Shown: positions 35,255-46,205 of the stretch, piece after piece
Numbering within the stretch: the stretch's first letter is position 1
How the letters are laid out: each line of letters begins with the position of its first letter
Source: Salminus brasiliensis
Lineage: Eukaryota; Chordata; Actinopteri; Characiformes; Bryconidae
NCBI RefSeq assembly: GCF_030463535.1
Contig: NC_132878.1
Location: 23,727,925-23,791,924, forward strand
Length of the DNA: 64,000 nt
Direction of reading: 5' to 3'
Program-made: the position numbers and the translations under genes
Notes under the pieces: model-generated
Told to the model about the DNA's origin: nothing
The model's input: only the letters and a program-made list of their open reading frames with translations
The model's database searches: none

Positions 35255-38200
35255 GTATGGAAACCAATACACACGCCACAGTCACCAGCCATTAGAAACA
35301 CGCTTGTTTGAAATATTTCCAGTTAAGGCTGTATCTGAGATCTCCTACCATACATCAGTGTACAATACTAATATTTATACTAACATAAAAAGCATTTCTC
35401 AGTTATTTCTTTAGCTGCTTCTACTGTTTTCTAACAATGGACTTTGCATTGGGTTTTGGGTTACGGGCAGCTTCTGTTTATTTAAATAGTTACTCTCCAT
35501 TTTGTTTTGTTTTCCACAATATGTTTAGCACTACACTACAGCGTTAGTGTTGACAGGTGATTTTGATGTAGTTTTATTGTCAGTGTTTTGACTGAAATGT
35601 CTTAGTTTTAGTCACATTTTAGTCATTATAGTTTTAGTCGTTTTAGTAAACAAGAACTTTGTAGTTGAGTTTTAGTAAATTCAGTTTCTAAAATATTTAG
35701 TCTAATGTTAGTCTGCATGTTTAAGGTTTTACTAATTTAGATTATTTAGATGTATTATTTAATGCTAACTTACATAAATAATAGGTTAAAATTATGTTAC
35801 ATTTAACAACACATTAACATCTGAACATCAAGAAGGAATATAGCGTCTTTTATTCTTCAAAAACATTTTGCATTTGTATAACTTTCAAATGCTGACTATT
35901 TCACTGAGATGACATTTGGCTAATTAAACAGATACAGTGCAGTGTGTACATGCAATATGGTGTAACTGTGACTGAGGGTGTACTTTGCGAAAACTAACTA
36001 GGGGATGCATATGAACAGAGACTATGTTACCCCTTAGTTTTGTTATATTAATAATTCAGCAGTCTTTGAAATGCTGACTTGCTCATTAAGACTGAAGTTT
36101 AAGTGGTCATTGTAATGAACATAACCTGAACAACTAAGCTAACAATGATGGGTTATACATCTTATTAACATTACACGATTCTAATAACTAAACATGAAAC
36201 ATATTAAACTGAAGTCATAGTAAACATTATCATAAGTTGTGTGCACAACATGCCTCTATAAATCTGAAGGCAACATTAGCTTACCTTTTTGGACATTTTT
36301 GGGTGGTATGTACTTTCTGATGCTTTTTAATGCACATTTTTGAGCTTGGTAAAATAACTGTGATAGTACATATTAAGCGGATATTCGCGTTTCGCTCCTC
36401 TTAGGTTTCAAGACTTTATAGCAAACACCAACAGGCTCCTTATCTCCTTATCTCACATTGTCCACAACAGTGTCCGCATTTTGTTTTTAAGGATACAATG
36501 TGGTGCAGCTGGTTTGTGTTCTATTGAATATGTGCAGATCAATGGACAGGTAATGGATTAAGATGTGATTTATCATCAGTTGCTTAGTCATAGTTCTCGT
36601 TTTCAGGTGTTACTTTTTGTTTAGTTCTCATCTCGTTATTGTTGTGAAAGATAGGTAGCCAAAAAATATATTTCATCATAGTTTTCTTTAAGGAAATGAA
36701 CTTTGATACAATGATGATATTTTAAAACTATTTAGTTATAAATTGGCCAGTCCACAACTGGAACCAGGATGGAAAGGGGGAGAATACAGAAAAGTGGAAA
36801 ATTGTAACAAATAACAAAAAAGGCCCGGGTAGATGGACCATGGCCTAAAAAAGTAAATGTGTTTGTGTGTGTGTATGAGCTGCACAAACCTGTGACCAAG
36901 ACAACAGCAGAGCATGAAAGTGTTCATGGAAGCATATAGCGTGTTGGCAGCCTGTAGTTTGTCACTATGACACCTTAACGGCACAGCACATTACCAGACT
37001 GCTGTAGCTTACAGATTTCACACATGATTAAAGCAAAAGCCATCTGCCAGAGACAATCGATAGATAATCTGACCTTGTACAGAATACATACCTTACACTG
37101 TCTTCAATATATAATACTTCCTGCTCCTGCTGTATACATCACCCATGGGTCACGCTGGGTGTCTTTCAGATGAACATTTACTCCATTTTGTATAGGTCAA
37201 CTCAGAAGTGACCAAACACATGATGATGTTTGTTGAGGTTCATTGCCTGGTAATTAGTTGGTTTTACCATATCCGTTAATTTACTGTGCATTAATATTTG
37301 CACAGTATTATTTGGCTACTTTCTGCTGATAAAACAACAGCTGGGTCACCAACCTATAGTGGCTGTACATAGAAAAACTGTGTATTTCAAATGTGTACAT
37401 TTGTTCAGCATTAATGAAACAAAGGCTATGTGTTAGTTTAGATTAGATTTAATGTTTTGCTATTTTGTTTGTACCCGATTTTCACTCTTACAAATAATGG
37501 TGCTTCAAATGCTTCTTTGAGAGATGCCATAGAAGGTTAAGGTTCTTCACCAATTTAATGGTTCTCCACAGCCAGACATCACAATATGTTATTGATCAGT
37601 TCAGTAGACATGATGAAAACTGGGCCTCTTTGACTGATCTGCAAAATCACCAGACCTCAATCCCAGTTCTTTGCCTGGACCAGATGAAGTACTGAAGTGT
37701 AGGTTGTTGTAATATATTGTGTTTTAATCATGTAAATGTGATGCCCACGCAGTTATTAGCTCTCTTGTAAAAGTTGTTGAATCATTTTCATTAACTGAGG
37801 GTATAAATAATAAAAATGTTAATATCAACCAGCCAATTGCTACCTTACTCCTTTGTTTATGACTGCTGAGCTTGCAGAAAACTGCAGTTCTGCATAGAAC
37901 CGGCTGAATACGGATTGGCTCTGCTGCTTCGCCAAGGATGATCCAGCGCAAGGCCTCTTTGTGCATAATGTACATTATTACATTATTGATTTGTTAGAAT
38001 AAAAGAACTGTCTAATGCTTTTTCCTCTTTGATGCACATGTCAAGTTAATATAAAAAACAGGAAAGGTAGGACAAAGAGTTGCAAAATTGATCATTTCAC
38101 CTGATATTATTTCGACTGAACCTCCATTGGTTTCAGACACAAATATCTTACTCCTGTAGCTTAAGAATAAGTTAATTTGCATTGCAAGTAACATTGCAGT

Positions 38201-38483
38201 CCAACGGAAGTAGCCAATTATCCTGAACCCCTGTTTCAGATGGATATAGAATACTTAAAAGGTCAACTGAACACCTTGGTGTTTTACATTGAGCATTAAA
38301 AATAAAAAGCTGCTGTGAGTGATAAAAACGCTAGAACTTTATTTAGAACACCTTTAATGCCTAGAAATACGGTGTTTCACACCATACATGAATATTACAC
38401 ATAAAAAAGCAAATGACACAGTTACAGTTTCTTCTGTTTTTTTTCATCATTTCTTTCTGTTGTTTTTTTTCTTGCTTCTCTAG
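35255..38483. other. Intron between the two PH-region exons of dab2ip
   Basis: 3.2 kb of AT-rich intron. A TTTAGTCATTATAGTTTTAG-type TTTAGT-rich tract lies at about 35600-35715. The acceptor of the next exon is preceded by a long T-rich tract (38435-38483). No other exon seen. Confidence 0.5.
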
Positions 38484-38610
38484 GTTCACCCTTTGCTCCT
38501 GCAGGAGAGAAGGGCTGATACGTGCAAAGTGCGTTTACTCCGGCGTACTATCAGTGTTCCTGTGGAGTCACAATTCCCAGTATTTCACAGTCAGCTGTCC
38601 ACAGAGAGTG
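38484..38610 (+). CDS. dab2ip: dab2ip-like gene, exon with the RRTISVPVE motif
   Basis: Strong acceptor (T-rich run, then CTTGCTTCTCTAG) and strong donor (GAGAGTG followed by GTGAGT). 127 nt, 42 codons plus one base: [42 protein letters not shown]. It aligns with SYNGAP1 (IHPLLIRDRR followed by LLRRTVSVPVEG) and with RASAL2 (CLRRTVSVPSEGQFPEY). The RRT-S-VPVE segment is a basophilic-kinase-like site within the loop that splits the PH domain. The exon ends in phase 1, the same as first exon B at 46205, so both can join one common downstream exon (beyond the window). A 70-bp TA repeat begins 16 bp after the donor. Confidence 0.88.
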
Positions 38611-38625
38611 GTGAGTCTCAGGCCA

Positions 38626-38626
<1 letters not shown>

Positions 38627-38686
<60 letters not shown>

Positions 38687-38698
38687 TATATATATATA
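38627..38698. repeat. (TA)n microsatellite next to a splice donor
   Basis: About 35 TA units with one AAA interruption near 38683. Begins 16 bp downstream of the exon donor at 38611. The TAs are self-complementary and likely length-polymorphic. Confidence 0.95.
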
Positions 38699-38699
38699 A

Positions 38700-39944
38700 T
38701 ATTACAGTAATGTAGAAGTTATTCATTAAGGTAATGTATAAGACAAAGCGCTATACACTGTTTTACCAGCTCAATCTTTTGAAATATGTAACTGCATTTA
38801 GGGATATTATTTAACTAAAGTTCATTTTATTTAATTCAAAATTTAACAGAGGTCTGATCCTACGGTATAATAGTTACAATAATCCTTGAAATCTCAACTC
38901 CTTGAAATTGATCAAATTCAATTTGGCCACCAGGGGGGGTGCTTGCCTCATTCTTATTGCCCCACATTGGTTAATGCAGTTCAATAAGATATCTTTCTTA
39001 AGTTGTTTTTTTTTGTGTATTTAAATATAGATGTTTTTCAGTCATTTTGCAAGTTATGTAAACTATTGCTGTATGTAATGTTGTTAAAGGGATATTCTTG
39101 GTTAAACATTAACCTGAATGGTAGATATAAAAGAAGAACTCTTGGAATTTTAGGAATGTGTATTTCCACTCTGATGCACATTATGAATACTGGCCATATG
39201 TGCTTCAGATTTGCACCTACAAGTTAAAACATCCAGCTATATATTCTATACATACAGGTTTAGGAAAGCTAGTAGAGTGGAGGCTTCATATTTCTTCATA
39301 TTTACCCATCTCAAAATCAGATTATTACAAATAATTAATTGAAACAAAATTGATTCCTTTTAAGGATCCTTGAAGGATAATATATGACATTTTAGCGGCT
39401 TTATTTTAAGACTGAACAGTGCTTTCAGAAGTGAGAAGAGGAGGCTAATGCACACGCTATAGAAAAGCAAACTACAGTGTCTACAGTGTCAGGGCTGACT
39501 TAGAAAAGATATTTTTAGTCTCAGTATGAAAACCCTTTCAGAGTTTAAAGTAACTGGGGGCCAAATGGTCAGAAAGGTCAGTTAGAATTGATTTTAAGAT
39601 ATTAAACATACTATAAAGTTTAAAACTGTAATTCAAAAAAGGTTGCTAACAAACTAAATAAATGAGTATAGCAACTATTCACTAAAAAATACAGTGGTTT
39701 TACTAAAGTTTATTAACAGCATGAATTACCTAAGTTGTGGGGCTGTATTATTATACAAAGATCAGATAAGATCAGGAGTGAGTTTTCAGAAAGTAATTAG
39801 TCTTAGCAAAAAGTGAACCAACTAATGAGGGACGTGAGAAAAGAACAAGTATATTTTGTGAGAGTTTCCCGAAAAACCTTGTAAATTGAAACTTAATGAA
39901 GGTTTTGTTGACTTTGTCAAATCCCAAACATCGATTCCCTAGAT
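38700..39944. other. Intron of the long dab2ip transcript
   Basis: AT-rich, nothing recognised. Confidence 0.4.
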
Positions 39945-40095
39945 TGGTGTTTTTTCCCCGTCTAATGCACTAAACTCCGTACATAAAAACTGTGCCAATT
40001 TGCTGATGAGTTGAATCAGGTGTGCTAAGTGAAGTAGAACGCTGAACGCTGTCTGCAGTGCTGTGGCCCACCAGGACCGGAGCCTGACGCAAATG
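39945..40095. mobile_element. MITE-like interspersed repeat
   Basis: Contains TTTGCTGATGAGTTGAATCAGGTGTG, CTGCAGTGCTGTGGCCCACC and AGGACCGGAGCC, matching a common fish short repeat with ends in GTCCTGG/CCAGGAC. A second member in opposite orientation is at 53785-53945 (TCAACTCATGAGCTAATT, CTGCAGAGCTGTGGCC). Non-coding. Confidence 0.5.
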
Positions 40096-42040
40096 CTGCT
40101 GGGTTTGTTTTTTGAGGTCATCCAACTTCAGTTTGTTTCTTCTCTGTTGGGACCTGTTGTACTCCTCCACATTCCTCCTTTACCCATTGACTGACAGCAA
40201 CTCTCTTCATCTTAGTAGAAATTCTTTAGTTGAATGAAGCGCATCAGACCTTTACTTCAAATGCCTGCTGTTGCACCCTTGTTATTCATGAGTGCCTGCT
40301 TTCTGTCCCAGCCACACTTCTCAGCAAGGACTTGATGAGAGATGAAAGAATAGCAGAAGTAAATCTTTCATTTCTCCCTCTCGCTCCAATCTCCGGATCT
40401 GAAGTGAAAATGTACACCATCTTGCCTTTGATGAATTTCAGCAGAGTAGGGAGAGTGGGCGCTGCTTGCTGCCATTTTCCTTTATGAACTTTAGAAACAA
40501 CCGCCAGCCTTGCTCATTCTTTCTGTTTTTTTCTTATAAGGTGAAATGGGGAAACAGGCCTTTATTTAGTAAAATAAAAAAGACCTATACTTTTTTTTGT
40601 GCATTTGTTAAATATACACCTTCTCAACTTGCATTTCTGCTTCATCCCAATGTTCCCATGTTCTCTACTGACAAACATCATTGACCAACCAACCTTGATC
40701 TGAGCTTCTACAGTGGTTTCAGCATACATCTGTGTGACAACAATTTCGACCTCTGTACTGCTCACTATGGAACTAATTGGCTTCCTCATGAGGGTTGTGC
40801 CCTTATGACTGGAAAAGCAAAAATTGGCTTTAGTAGTTAAACGCTGTAATTCACAGATAGCTCAAGTGTCAGAATTACAGCTCCACAAAGGGAAATTTGC
40901 AGCTTTGCTTGGTCTCACAGGTTTCCAGCTGGCTAATTTGGCTTGTGTACAACACTGCCGTGCAGGATGCCAGATGCTAACATGTCAAGATGCTTTTACA
41001 TCTTCATTAGCTTTTTTTTTTTTTTTTTAAATGTCACAGCGTTCTCACATCAGAGTGAGCGCCAGTGCTTGATGCAACTTTTCCTGTCACTCTTTCAAGT
41101 TTTATTGATGTAACAAAAATGCTGAACATAAGTGTATGGCCTTGATAACCATTATACTCAAAGAATACTGTTAAAGAATGGCCTAAATGGCTGAATCAGT
41201 AAAATTGGCATAAAACCTTTACATTATGTGGAGTTGATATGGTGATGATCCATCACTGCTTTATACCAGCACAGTACATGATGTGGCCTAAGAAGTGCAT
41301 GAAATTGCATCTGTAGTTTTAGAGCATTGTTACACTGCCCCCTAACTGCCTTCTTTTGATATTACACTTCATTTGGTATTAGCAAGAGGACACCGAGTGA
41401 CTACAGTGAATTACAGTCCTTACATTGCATATTCATGAACTGTGTAATCAACATTGATCTGTGTAGGTACCCACAACATCATTAGTTTGCATATACTATG
41501 TTAGCTTCAAGCTAAATGTGCTGTTTGTTTACTTTCCTAGAGTTTTTAAATACATATACTAAGACTTTGATGCTTTTAAGGCATAACATTTATGTGTAAA
41601 TATTAGGTGGATTGTGTAGATTTTCAGCAAATCCTTCTGACAGTACTTAACGTAAAGCCTAACTTAGACTAGCATTGGAGTTGTCTGTTAGCACGTTAGC
41701 AGTGTGTCAGGCTCTTTGTGTCCAGCCTTTTACTTCTATAATTGAGTATGGGTATCTGTATATACTCTAATAATCAAGGCTGTCCTAGTGTGGTGCATTG
41801 GTATTATTCTTGGATGCAGGAGCTGTCAGTGAAATGATGGGCATGAGTATGCAGTTTTCTGGGTCCCACATCTTCACAATGCGTTAAAAAGGTGGGAACG
41901 TAAAAAAAAACAGTCCCTGCATTGCAATTTTTGGGAAAGATTTCATGACTGGTTCTTCCAAGAATTTTTCTGGCACCTTTTTTTTTAACATCCATCAAAA
42001 TAATAAAACACTAGACATAAATATAACAGCAGTTTTATCT
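40096..42040. other. Intron of the long dab2ip transcript
   Basis: No exon recognised. Frames at 40230-40789 and 40824-41030 lack splice and domain support. A T18 run occurs at 41012-41029. Confidence 0.4.
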
Positions 42041-42041
42041 T

Positions 42042-42132
42042 GTTCCTATTTGTCATCCACTGTGGATGACAAATGGGAACAAAATGTAGATGTTAAAAGC
42101 TATTTGTCATCCATAGTGGATGCAAAATGGGA
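42042..42132. repeat. Pair of adjacent near-perfect palindromes
   Basis: The first: arm GTTCCTATTTGTCATCCAC (42042-42060) and inverted arm GTGGATGACAAATGGGAAC (42062-42080), 19 bp each with one mismatch and a single-base loop. The second, at about 42100-42132, is CTATTTGTCATCCATAGTGG then ATGCAAAATGGGA, a diverged version of the same hairpin. Such structures can be ends of a foldback element or a hairpin-forming transcript; neither is shown. Confidence 0.85.
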
Positions 42133-42653
42133 CTCACCTAAAGCATAACTGAATGACTTCCAAGTAACACCACTGAGCACACTCTGTAAGGTAAGACCGA
42201 ACAGATTCTGTAGAGCCAACTTAGTGTTCAGTGACCAAGTAACTGCGGCACAGACAGCCACTAGCAAAACACTTTTCAGCACCATCCAGAGTGCAGCAAA
42301 TACTCCAGGCAGAGTGACAAGACACTGACCCAATTTGAAAGCTTCTGTTTAATCGTGAATCCTCTCTATTCTTTTTCACAGGCATAAGCCAGTTACACAT
42401 GTGGAGCCTGCAGTAGTAATGTCTTAAAGATTTCAAGAATCATCGCACATCTATCTTCATTTTTAAACCAGCACTGAAGTGCATGTTCAGAACTGAGTGG
42501 AGGCTAACGCTAATGCTAATACACACTACAGAATTCCAATTCATAGCACATTCACCTCATGGTAAAACAATTAGTTCACATCAGTTGTCGACAAATGTGC
42601 ATCACTGGATACGTGCACATGCAGAGTGACTTTTAAAACTTCTCAATAGAGCT

Positions 42654-42844
42654 GGGTGTCCAGTCTTTTTCGTAAAGGGCCGGGTGTGTCCCTTTACAAG
42701 TTTTCATTTTAAACAACCAGCAGCACACATGATTCCACTTGTTTAATCAAATAGCCAGTCTTCAAACACCATGTCACACGTTCTTCAGCTTTGAATTAAA
42801 ACCTGCAGCCACACCAGCCCTTTACGGATAAGATCGGACACCCC
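42654..42844. mobile_element. MITE with 27-bp terminal inverted repeats
   Basis: Left end GGGTGTCCAGTCTTTTTCGT then AAAGGGCC; right end read on the - strand GGGTGTCCGATCTTATCCGT then AAAGGGC. About 190 bp in total, with the interior TTTTCATTTTAAACAACCAG and GATTCCACTTGTTTAATCAA typical of an abundant fish MITE. Non-coding. Confidence 0.85.
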
Positions 42845-42929
42845 TCTCTTAGATAATGCTTCTTAGGTAATTACTCAGATGACTTCTTCCAAGCATCTTG
42901 GAGAATAGGGGCCAGGTCATCTGCTGCAG

Positions 42930-43735
42930 GACCCCTTGTTCTTTTTCTTTTCTTTTCTTTTTTCTTTTTTTTTTTTGCTAAAGAGTTCTTTATGACTTTG
43001 GCCATGTCTTTGGGTCCTTGTAGTGCTGGAGAATGAATTTAGGACCAGTCACGCCTCCCTGATGGAACTGCATGATGGATATAATCTGCCTGTATTTCTC
43101 AGCAGTAATGGTGCCATTAATTCACCAACTTGCCAACTCTATTTGCTGAAATACAACCTCAAACCTTCAGCAATGAATGTAGTCACTTATTCATATAGCA
43201 CTCTCCAGGCCTTCGGCAGGAAAACCTGCCCTTTTTTGTAGCCTAAACAAACCAGAGCCCAGAGCACCTGCTGTCATTGTACTACACCCTAGTTCTTGTG
43301 TCTTTGTGCATAGGTGAGTCGCTTGGCTTTGTTTTTCCCTCTGAGCCATAACCTTTTAGTCACAACTCTGACAAGACCTCTCTGGACTGTAGATGGGTGT
43401 ACCAGTGGTCCCAGTCGTTTCTGCACGTTTCTAGCACTGCTGGACATAATATAATTTCTAAGAGAAGTAAGCCTGAGGTACATCAAGTTTTAGTTTCCAT
43501 GGCTGACTACTGTGTTTCTAGTCCTGAATTTGGCCTGTTTTTTATGCTGCTACAAAAAAGCTTGGGCAGCACATCTGGAAACACCTGTCTGCTACAAAAT
43601 TTCTCTCTGGGAGAGACCTTGCTCATGGAGGATGATCACCTTGCTGTACTCACCCTTGTCATAATTTTAAACTTAAACTGCTACTATCTGGCTTTTGAGT
43701 ATGAATATGCAAATGATGACATTGGTCACTAGACT
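42930..43735 (-). pseudogene. Decayed Tc1/mariner transposase
   Basis: The - strand around 43650-43500 encodes an N-terminal helix-turn-helix like Tc1 (ILHEQGLSQREI, QTGVSRCAAQAFL) but with in-frame stops. 43486-43289 encodes the second DNA-binding region (HPSTVQRGLVRVVTKRLWLR, GKNKAKRLTYAQRHKN). A late catalytic-domain piece (NGTITAEKYRQI, GPKFILQHYKDPK) is at about 43100-42990. The last piece corresponds to the Tc1 DNDPKH motif but reads HYKDPK, so the catalytic Asp is lost. Several stops and frame changes make it dead. Its terminal repeats were not located. Confidence 0.85.
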
Positions 43736-43868
43736 AAAGTGTTTTTTTTTCATCTGGAAAAAATGGCCTGTTAGTTTGTTACAATTTAACAACATAAAAA
43801 TTCCCACTTTTTAACAGTGCATATAGCCTAGACCACAGCTATAATACAACAACATGTTACAAAAACTG

Positions 43869-44187
43869 CTGTGTTCTGACACTCACTGTACTGGGTTAAG
43901 TGATGTACTCTGAGTAATCAGTCCATAAACTGGGGAACTAGTTCGGAGAAATTATCAACAGGTGGGTAATCAGTCCATGAACTGAGGAACCAGGTTGGAG
44001 AAATCAGCAGTAGGTGTGTAATCAATCCATGAGCAAGCCGGCCATTCCAGACTTGCATTCCTCGCTCATATACCTTATTGATTTCTGTCTATTTCCTATG
44101 ATATATGATGAATATGAGATATGAAGTGCATTGTGTAAGCATACTTGGCCAATAAAGTCCTATTCTGATTCTGATTCTGATTAAGAT
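43869..44187. repeat. Interspersed repeat copy 1 with a retrotransposon-type tail
   Basis: Shares CTGCTGTGTTCTGACACTCA, CTGTACTGGGTTAAGTGATG and TGTAATCAATCCATGAGCAA, then GCCGGCCATTCCAGACTT with 45225-45520. It ends GGCCAATAAAGTCCTATTCT followed by repeated GATTCT, the kind of 3' tail found on several fish non-LTR elements. Within this copy an AATCAGTCCATGAACTGAGG block is itself repeated two or three times. Confidence 0.65.
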
Positions 44188-45224
44188 TTTTATTGATTCT
44201 GCTGCTGTGTGATTTGTCTAGTGTGCTTATAGGTCATTGAACCATGTGGCTTTGGGAGAATTGAGATATTTTTTTTTAGATGTAAGCGGCCTGAACTCAA
44301 TCAAAAATGGGATGGTCCTAGTGCTTTGAAAAGCCCCCCATAGATCCAGCAGCCTTTAAGAAGCAGGCTCTGTTGGAACTATTGCAAATCGTTGACTGCA
44401 CACTGCAGGTGGTCATGGCCTACTAGTAAGAAAGCATTTACCAATGATGGGCACACATGACTTTCTCTATAGACGAGTCCTGTAAGTACAAGGTGAGCAT
44501 GAGAACTTCATGATAAATTGACATTTTTATGGCAGGGTGTCAGAGAAAGGTTTTCTTGGTATGTGGTCCAAAAAAGTGTGATGAGCCATGACCATGAAAG
44601 TGGTGCCTTATCCAGGATACTGATATCACGCTAGACTAAGTGTCTGCCTCAGAAAAAAAAATACAATATGTGAAAGACAGAAGTTGCAGAAGCTGCTAAA
44701 TGTTTGCTAGCACAGTGGGATTACTTCCAAAAGAGCTTTGAAGGGATGGCTGTATTTATTTTGCTGTTGATTTTAAATATCAACAGTCATTTTCAGGAAC
44801 ATTATACAGTAAAGATGGACTGGTCAGTGTTTTTGGGGCTGATACTCATCGGTTGATCACCAAAATCGATCGAGGTTGGTGCAGGAAGCTACATGAATTG
44901 TTCGAGACAAACTTGGTAATGCATGGACGTTCAGCACTTCTGTAATGAATTTCCTTCATTTCCTCTCAAGATGAAAAGTTTTTCATTCTTTTTGGAATCA
45001 ACCACAACAAGTGTTGAGGAGCATGAGCAGAGAGTGTATTCCATACAAAATTGCACTGTGGAGCTAAAAGTGGAAACACCACTGAAAAGGGCTGCTTATA
45101 TAGTGCTAAAAACTCAATCGCTTTGGTTTCCCTTTAGCTTTCCGACTGTTGTTGCTGTACTTTTGGTCGTGGTTAAATGTGGTCTGCACCGTTTGCTGTT
45201 TTTTGTGTGGTTAGAGGTGATTGT
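44188..45224. other. Intron of the long dab2ip transcript
   Basis: No exon recognised. The 112-codon frame at 44923-45261 has no recognisable domain; its last part lies in the repeat copy that follows. Confidence 0.4.
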
Positions 45225-45520
45225 TTGCTGCTGTGTTCTGACACTCACTGTACTGGGTTAAGTGATGTACTCAAAAAAGTGGTATCTGTATATTTGTGGT
45301 ACATCTATTTGTAGTACATCTCTGGCTTTAATGAATTACTTCAGCCGTGCGGAAGCTCCATAGTTCCATCTAACAGTTGAAACAACATGTGAGTAATCAG
45401 TCCATGCAGTAGTTGTGTAATCAATCCATGAGCAAGCCGGCCATTCCAGACTTTCATTTCCTCGCTCGTATACCTTATACCTTCTATGTATTTCCTGAGT
45501 AGTAATTATAAGATACAATG
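45225..45520. repeat. Interspersed repeat copy 2
   Basis: Partner of 43869-44187 in the same orientation, with an extra internal block (45275-45370) and without the GATTCT tail. Confidence 0.65.
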
Positions 45521-45829
45521 ATAATAATGGTCAAGCTTGTGTTTTCGAATGGCACAATGCCACTTTTGTTTTTTTTTAAACCAATATCACTATTGAAGTC
45601 TTGACCAATCTTAAACACATATGCGATATTTTTCTTTTAAAACTACTTCGGCTTTAAAATGAGCTGTTTTTAATTGCAGCACTCAGTTAAGATCCACATT
45701 CCAAACTACTCCAACAGGGAAAAACACACTAACCGGTAACAACATTACACAACGCAGTGTGAAGGTGTGCTGCTTCACGCTATATTTGTTACAGAACCGG
45801 CTCGGTTCATTCTTTTTTTATACTGTCCT

Positions 45830-46165
45830 GAATAAAAAAGTAAAATAAAGCTCAGATGGTTACTGTGTCTTTAAGAACGAAGCAAGAAAGGGGAGTGAAA
45901 GAGAGCAGATCAACTTAGAAAAAAGAGTGATCTGCATGCGCACCACATGCGTCCTCTCTCTTGTTCTCTGTCTCTATCTATCTTTCTATCTATCTGTGTG
46001 TCTCTGTCTGTGGAGTCATACTCGTGCGGATGTAGAACAACAGTTGGGGGGAACACAGCGACTCCTGAGAAGCGGAGTGAAAGAAACACTTCAGTTTTTC
46101 TCTCCTGCTCCCGTCCGTCCCTTCAGCTCAGCAGCGAGACAGGAATCCTCTTTCCTCCTTAGCTT
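45830..46165 (+). promoter_or_regulatory. Candidate promoter and 5'-UTR of the short (MEPD) dab2ip transcript
   Basis: TATA-like ATAAAAAAGTAAAATAAAG lies at about 45832-45850, followed by a purine-rich stretch and then a CT-rich leader with a short TCTA repeat. Upstream ATGs at 45936 and 45947 open frames other than the main one; the 45947 frame (71 codons) stops at 46160-46162, three bases before the main ATG. The transcription start is not determinable from sequence. Confidence 0.35.
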
Positions 46166-46205
46166 ATGGAGCCCGACACAGGTCCAGAGCATGAGGGTCA
46201 CGCCG
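46166..46205 (+). CDS. dab2ip: dab2ip-like gene, alternative first coding exon B (MEPD form)
   Basis: ATG at 46166 (G at +4) encodes MEPDTGPEHEGHA plus one base, then CACGCCG followed by GTAAGTGC, a consensus donor. A human DAB2IP isoform that skips the first half of the PH domain begins MEPD and its unique start is, from memory, also 13 residues before the common ESPQERPG sequence. Here the exon is 13 codons plus one base, in phase 1, exactly compatible with the same junction. This is the main reason for naming the gene dab2ip rather than syngap1 or rasal2. Downstream exons are outside the window. Confidence 0.65.

Noticed and set aside
43289..43486. Functional Tc1 transposase gene
   Set aside because: Flanking coding parts have stops and frame shifts and the DNDPKH-type motif is lost.
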